Below, in pieces: positions 60,159 through 64,000 of a DNA stretch of 64,000 nucleotides; position 1 is the first letter of the stretch, and the number at the start of each line of letters is the position of its first letter. The stretch is from an uncultured Subdoligranulum sp. (GTDB taxonomy: Bacteria > Bacillota > Clostridia > Oscillospirales > Ruminococcaceae), in the NCBI GenBank assembly GCA_904374465.1, contig CAJFFY010000010.1, forward strand, positions 6,553 through 70,552, given 5' to 3'. The notes beneath the pieces are model-generated. The model was not told where the DNA came from and made no database searches. It saw only the letters and a program-made list of their open reading frames with translations. The position numbers and the translations under genes are program-made.

Positions 60159-63100
60159 ATGCCGGATACCCCCAAAATTCAATTTACCCCTGCCCAGGCG
60201 GCGGCCATCCAGGCCCGGGGCGGCAGTCTGCTGGTTTCGGCGGCGGCCGGTTCCGGCAAAACCCGGGTGCTGGTGGAACGGGTGGTGGGGCTGATCACCG
60301 ATCCCGACCATACGGTGGAGGCCGACAGCCTGCTGATCATGACGTTCACCAACGCGGCGGCAGCCAAGCTGCGCGCTGATATTGCCACCCGTCTGGCCGA
60401 AGAGGTGCGCGCCCATCCGGCGGATGTGCGGCTGCGTCGGCAGCAATTGCTGCTGCAGCGGGCATCCATCGGCACGGTGGACGCCTTCTGCCTGCATTTC
60501 GTGCAGCAGCACTTTGCGGCACTGGATGTGCCGCCGGATTTTGAAACCGCCGAGGAAGCGGACCTGGCCCGCATCGAGCAGGAAACACTGGCCGATGTGC
60601 TGGAGCAGGCCTATCAGGATCCGGATTTCCGTGCATTTGCGGATCTGTATGATCGGGGACGCACCGACCAGACCGCCGGCAACGCTGTACTGGAACTGTA
60701 TCATTTTAGCCGGGCCTTACCCCATCCCGCTCAGGCGTTGCAGGAATTTGCAGCGCTGTGGCAGAAGGATGCGCCGCCCCAGCAGACACCCTGGGGCCGG
60801 GAGTTGCTGACGGCGGCACTGGCCCGCGCGCGGGGGGCCAAGGCATTGCTGGAGGCGGGAGCCCGCACAGCTGCCCGGGATGATGCCGCCGACGCGGCCT
60901 ACACGGCGGTGCTGGAGGATGATGCTTCCCGGGTGGAGTGGCTTTGCCAGAAATTGCAGCAGAGCGACTGGGATGCCGCGGTGGCGGCTCTCGACGAGGT
61001 GGCCGGCACCTGGCGCAAGGCGGGACGCATCAAGGGCGGCAAGGACAGCAATCCGGCGGCCTTTGCGGCCAGTGAGCTGCGCGCCCGGGCCAAAAAACAG
61101 ATCGAATCCCTGCGGGCAGATTTCCTGCTTTGCACGGCGCAGGAATATGAGGCGGATCGCCTGCGGGCCGCACCGCTGGTAGCGGCCCTGGTCCGGGTGA
61201 CCCAACAGTTTGCCGATGCCTGCTTTGCCGCAAAATGCGACGAAAAACTGCTGGACTATGCGGACTTTGAGCACCTGACCCTGGATCTGCTCCTGGCACC
61301 GGATGGAAGTCGAACCCCACTGTGCCGGACGGTCAGCGCCCGGTACCGGGCGGTGCTGGTGGACGAGTATCAGGATACCAATGCCCTGCAGGATGCCATC
61401 TATTTTGCGCTGGCCTCGCCCCAGGCGGACAATCTTTTTCTCGTGGGAGATATCAAGCAGAGTATTTATCGTTTCCGCCAGGCAGACCCGTCGGTCTTCC
61501 TGGGCAAACAGCAGCACTGGCAACCCTATCCCCAGCCGGCCCCCCTTCCTGCCACACTGGCACTGGATGCCAACTTCCGCAGTGCGCCCCGGGTGATTGA
61601 CGGAATCAACGATCTGTTTTCGGTCTTTTTCTCCCGGGACCTGGGCGGCGTGGACTACGGGGACGGCCAGCGGCTGGTGGTGGGGAAACCGGACACAAGT
61701 TACCCCGGCTTGTGCGAGGTGGACGTCATCGACGGTGCCGATGGGGCAGGGGATGCGGCGGCCATTGCCGGTCGTATTGCCGATATGGTAGCCGCCGGCT
61801 ATGCGGTGCGCGGCAAGGAGGGCCAGCGTCCCTGCCAATATGAGGATTTCTGTATCCTGCTGCGGGGCCGTGCGGATTTTCCCCTCTATGAGGAGGCGCT
61901 GCGGCAGGCCGGCATCCCCGTCTTTGCCGACACGGCGGCCGACCTGCTGGATGCGCCCCACGTGCGGCCCTTTGCGGCCTTGCTGCGGGTCATTGACAAT
62001 CCGGCCCAGGATATCCCGCTGGCAGCGGTGCTGCTCAGCGCCATGTTCCCCTATACGCCGGACGACTTAGTGGCGCTGCGCCGGGCCTGCCCCCAGGGCA
62101 GCCTGTATGGGGCGGTATTGTATGGCGGGCAGGAACGCTTTGCGCCCTTTCTCCAGGCGTTGGCCGAATACCGGCGTCTGGCCCGCACCCTGCCGGTGGA
62201 ACGCCTTCTGGAGGAGCTGCTGGCCCGCACGGGCTATCTGGCGGCGGTGGGAGCGCTGCCGGACGGTGCGCGCTGCCGGGAGGATCTGCAAACCTTTGTG
62301 GCCTGGGCCGGCAACGCCGGGCGGGCAGGACTGGCGTCCCTGGTGCGTGCCATGGACGCTGCCGCGGCCAACGGCGGATTGAACCAGGGCGGTGGGGGAC
62401 AGACCCGTCCGGGTTGTGTCAGTATCATGACGGTACATCGCTCCAAAGGTCTGGAATTTCCGGTGGTTTTTGTGGCCAACACGGCCCACCAGTTCAACCA
62501 GAGTGATGCCATCCGCCCGGTGCTGACCCATAGCCGGTTGGGTGTGGGCATCATGCTGCGGGTGGGGCAGACGGCCAAACGCTATAAGACGCTGCCCTAT
62601 GCGGCGCTGGCGCAGGCCATCCGGACCGAGACTCTCAGCGAGGAGATGCGGGTGCTCTATGTGGCACTGACCCGTGCCCAGGACGCGCTGATCATTACCA
62701 TTCCGCTGAAAAAGACCGATACTTCCCTCAAAACGCCAGCCCTTTGTGCAGCAGCCGAAGCCACCGGGCCCGAGGCCATGCAGGGGATGAACAGCTGGGC
62801 GGGCTGGTTGCTTACGGCGGTTCTGCTGCATCCCGAGAGCGATGCCCTGTGGGCGCACACGGCGCTGCTGCCCCATCATCGGCCCACCCGGGTTCCGCTG
62901 ACGGTGCAGTTGCTGCCGGTGCCGGAGGATACCCCGGAACCGCCGCCCCAACCGGATGCGGAGCCGGATGCAGAGCTCTGCCGCCTGTTGCGGCAGGAAT
63001 TTGCCTGGCAGAATCCCCGGGAAGTATTGCAGAAGATTCCGGCCAAGGTCAGCGTCAGCGCGGTGGCTCACGCGGCCCGGCCGGTGGCGCTGGAACGCCC

Positions 63101-63641
63101 TGCCTTCCTGCAAAAAAGCGGGATGACCGGCGCCGAACGCGGCACGGCCATCCATGCGTTCATGCAAAGTGTGCCCCTGGACGGTCCGGCACCCGATTTG
63201 CCGACGGAAGTGCAGCGGCAGAAGGATCTGCGGTTGCTGGATCCTGTGCTGGCAGACAAGCTGGACCTGGACCGGGTACAGCCCTTCTTTGCCAGCGGTG
63301 TCTGGCACCGTATCCGGGCGGCACGCCGAGTTCTGCGGGAAGAACCCTTCATCACCGCCCTCCCGGCCGTGCAGGTGACGCCCGAGGCGGGGGATACTTC
63401 GGCCGAAGTGCTGGTGCAGGGCATTGCCGACCTGGTGCTGGTCTTTGATGACCATGCGGAGATCTGCGACTACAAGACCGATGCCAGCCGGGATGCGGAA
63501 TTCTATAAAAAGGAATATGCCGCCCAGCTGCGGCTGTACCGCCATGCCTTCGCCTTGCGTCTGGGGGTGCCGGTCACCAAGCTGACCATCTACAGCTTTA
63601 CCTTGGCGCAGGAGATTGATATCCCGCTGACCGAGCGCTGA
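60159..63641 (+). CDS. addA: ATP-dependent helicase/nuclease subunit A
   Basis: 1160 residues. Superfamily 1 helicase: Q-motif FTPAQAAAIQARG, Walker A AAAGSGKTRVLVERV, VDEYQDTNALQ (Walker B), FRQADPSVFLG and VSIMTVHRSKGLEFPVV. A C-terminal nuclease has VLVQGIADLVLV and CDYKTD. It is the motor and nuclease of AddAB. AAGGAG precedes ATG 60159. No clear terminator follows; the next unit has its own promoter. Confidence 0.96.
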   Translation: MPDTPKIQFTPAQAAAIQARGGSLLVSAAAGSGKTRVLVERVVGLITDPDHTVEADSLLIMTFTNAAAAKLRADIATRLAEEVRAHPADVRLRRQQLLLQRASIGTVDAFCLHFVQQHFAALDVPPDFETAEEADLARIEQETLADVLEQAYQDPDFRAFADLYDRGRTDQTAGNAVLELYHFSRALPHPAQALQEFAALWQKDAPPQQTPWGRELLTAALARARGAKALLEAGARTAARDDAADAAYTAVLEDDASRVEWLCQKLQQSDWDAAVAALDEVAGTWRKAGRIKGGKDSNPAAFAASELRARAKKQIESLRADFLLCTAQEYEADRLRAAPLVAALVRVTQQFADACFAAKCDEKLLDYADFEHLTLDLLLAPDGSRTPLCRTVSARYRAVLVDEYQDTNALQDAIYFALASPQADNLFLVGDIKQSIYRFRQADPSVFLGKQQHWQPYPQPAPLPATLALDANFRSAPRVIDGINDLFSVFFSRDLGGVDYGDGQRLVVGKPDTSYPGLCEVDVIDGADGAGDAAAIAGRIADMVAAGYAVRGKEGQRPCQYEDFCILLRGRADFPLYEEALRQAGIPVFADTAADLLDAPHVRPFAALLRVIDNPAQDIPLAAVLLSAMFPYTPDDLVALRRACPQGSLYGAVLYGGQERFAPFLQALAEYRRLARTLPVERLLEELLARTGYLAAVGALPDGARCREDLQTFVAWAGNAGRAGLASLVRAMDAAAANGGLNQGGGGQTRPGCVSIMTVHRSKGLEFPVVFVANTAHQFNQSDAIRPVLTHSRLGVGIMLRVGQTAKRYKTLPYAALAQAIRTETLSEEMRVLYVALTRAQDALIITIPLKKTDTSLKTPALCAAAEATGPEAMQGMNSWAGWLLTAVLLHPESDALWAHTALLPHHRPTRVPLTVQLLPVPEDTPEPPPQPDAEPDAELCRLLRQEFAWQNPREVLQKIPAKVSVSAVAHAARPVALERPAFLQKSGMTGAERGTAIHAFMQSVPLDGPAPDLPTEVQRQKDLRLLDPVLADKLDLDRVQPFFASGVWHRIRAARRVLREEPFITALPAVQVTPEAGDTSAEVLVQGIADLVLVFDDHAEICDYKTDASRDAEFYKKEYAAQLRLYRHAFALRLGVPVTKLTIYSFTLAQEIDIPLTER

Positions 63642-63689
63642 ACAGAACCCGTCCACCGGGAAAACCCGCAAAAAATCGTGTTTTTTAGC

Positions 63690-63718
63690 TTGACTTGCCC
63701 CACAAGTTATGCTATTAT
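63690..63718 (+). promoter_or_regulatory. Promoter of rpmG-secE
   Basis: TTGACT (63690-63695), 17-nt spacer, extended -10 TGC-TATTAT (63710-63718). Confidence 0.85.
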
Positions 63719-63725
63719 GATAACA

Positions 63726-63790
63726 CCTCTTTTGCGGGTTTATTTTTTATGCCCTTTTTCGGGGGCAGCCCGTAAGCGCGAGGGAGGCTT
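63726..63790 (+). promoter_or_regulatory. Hairpin in the rpmG leader
   Basis: GCGGG / CCCGT enclosing TGCCC / GGGCA with a T-rich loop lies in the ~90-nt leader before rpmG. No known riboswitch recognised. Confidence 0.35.
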
Positions 63791-63817
63791 ATTAACCGAT
63801 AATGGAGGTGCCGAACA

Positions 63818-63967
63818 ATGACTGTCAAGATCACCCTGGCTTGCACCGAGTGCAAGCAGCGCAACTACAACAAGGAGAAGAACAAGAAGAACTCTCCGGA
63901 TCGTCTTGAGATGAAGAAGTATTGCCGTTTCTGCAAAAAGCATACCCTTCACCGCGAAACCAAGTGA
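63818..63967 (+). CDS. rpmG: 50S ribosomal protein L33
   Basis: 49 residues. Zinc-ribbon L33 with CTEC (residues 9-12) and CRFC (35-38), [11 protein letters not shown] at the start and [10 protein letters not shown] at the end. Two CxxC pairs mark the zinc-binding form, which many bacteria replace by a Cys-less paralogue when zinc is low. GGAGGTG precedes ATG 63818. In many Firmicutes rpmG is followed by secE and nusG, as here. Confidence 0.97.
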   Translation: MTVKITLACTECKQRNYNKEKNKKNSPDRLEMKKYCRFCKKHTLHRETK

Positions 63968-63983
63968 GGATAGGAGCTTAGAG

Positions 63984-64000
63984 ATGGCGGACAAGAAAGC
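63984..64000 (+). CDS. secE: Probable SecE, first codons only (3' truncated)
   Basis: Only MADKKA is visible before the window ends. AGGAG precedes the ATG and the position right after rpmG is the usual place of secE (rpmG-secE-nusG). The identity rests on gene order. Confidence 0.5.

Noticed and set aside
58722..60704. 660-codon minus-strand open frame opposite addB/addA
   Set aside because: Spans two real genes on the other strand and has no family motif.
1..64000. CRISPR arrays, tRNA, rRNA, insertion sequences, prophage, attachment sites
   Set aside because: No direct-repeat arrays, cloverleaf genes, transposases or integrases were seen on reading the window.

Overview
The window is high-GC chromosomal DNA of a Gram-positive, low-G+C-phylum bacterium, most likely a clostridial member of the Oscillospiraceae/Ruminococcaceae (near Subdoligranulum, Gemmiger or Faecalibacterium). 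The reasons are the T-box-controlled pheST operon, AddAB instead of RecBCD, class B sortases, a DivIVA-type protein next to ftsZ, and sporulation genes. The genus is inference only. No rRNA, tRNA, CRISPR array, insertion sequence or prophage was seen. The gene content looks like stable core and envelope genome.

Layout. 1-2.2 kb: end of a YesM/LytS-type sensor kinase overlapping a sugar-binding-type lipoprotein. 2.2-6.3 kb, minus strand: Crp-type regulator, GT-C-like membrane protein, GtrB-like glycosyltransferase, flavin reductase. 6.3-8.7 kb: NitT/TauT-type ABC importer, divergent from the Crp gene, with a palindrome placed like an activator site. 8.8-14.6 kb: hemW, a Bax-inhibitor-1 protein, then a T-box and pheS-pheT. 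14.6-20.6 kb: a class B sortase, a ~100-nt structured RNA with its own promoter and terminator, glmS, and a PglF/PglC-like pair that starts lipid-linked glycans. 20.7-28.9 kb: PucR-type regulator, yebC, a PASTA pseudokinase, a degenerate PTS enzyme I with a patatin phospholipase, an NDP-sugar pyrophosphorylase-like enzyme and a MerR regulator. 29-33.5 kb: prmA-rsmE, an acetyltransferase, spoVAC-AD-AE, rpsT. 33.6-44.3 kb: spoIIP, asnS-mutY, two tandem catalytically dead LytM proteins, dpaA-dpaB and a MurA homologue. 44.5-49.2 kb: ftsZ-divIVA-like, an HD/YdbC pair, a second class B sortase and a tiny candidate substrate. 49.4-56.7 kb: rfbA-rfbD-rfbB, an unknown membrane protein, an Lrp/aminotransferase pair, ispE, spoIIR. 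56.8-64 kb: addB-addA, rpmG and the first codons of a probable secE.

The main themes are envelope construction (glmS, murA, ispE, rfb genes, lipid-linked glycan genes, sortases, ftsZ/DivIVA) and endospore formation. Spore genes sit in four places: spoVA, spoIIP, dpaAB and spoIIR. Three of these have upstream hexamers resembling forespore or mother-cell sigma promoters. The least explained items are the ncRNA before glmS, the pseudokinase, the degenerate enzyme I, the paired dead LytM proteins, and the lipobox-plus-sorting-signal mini-protein. All product names come from reading the sequence; no database search was run.
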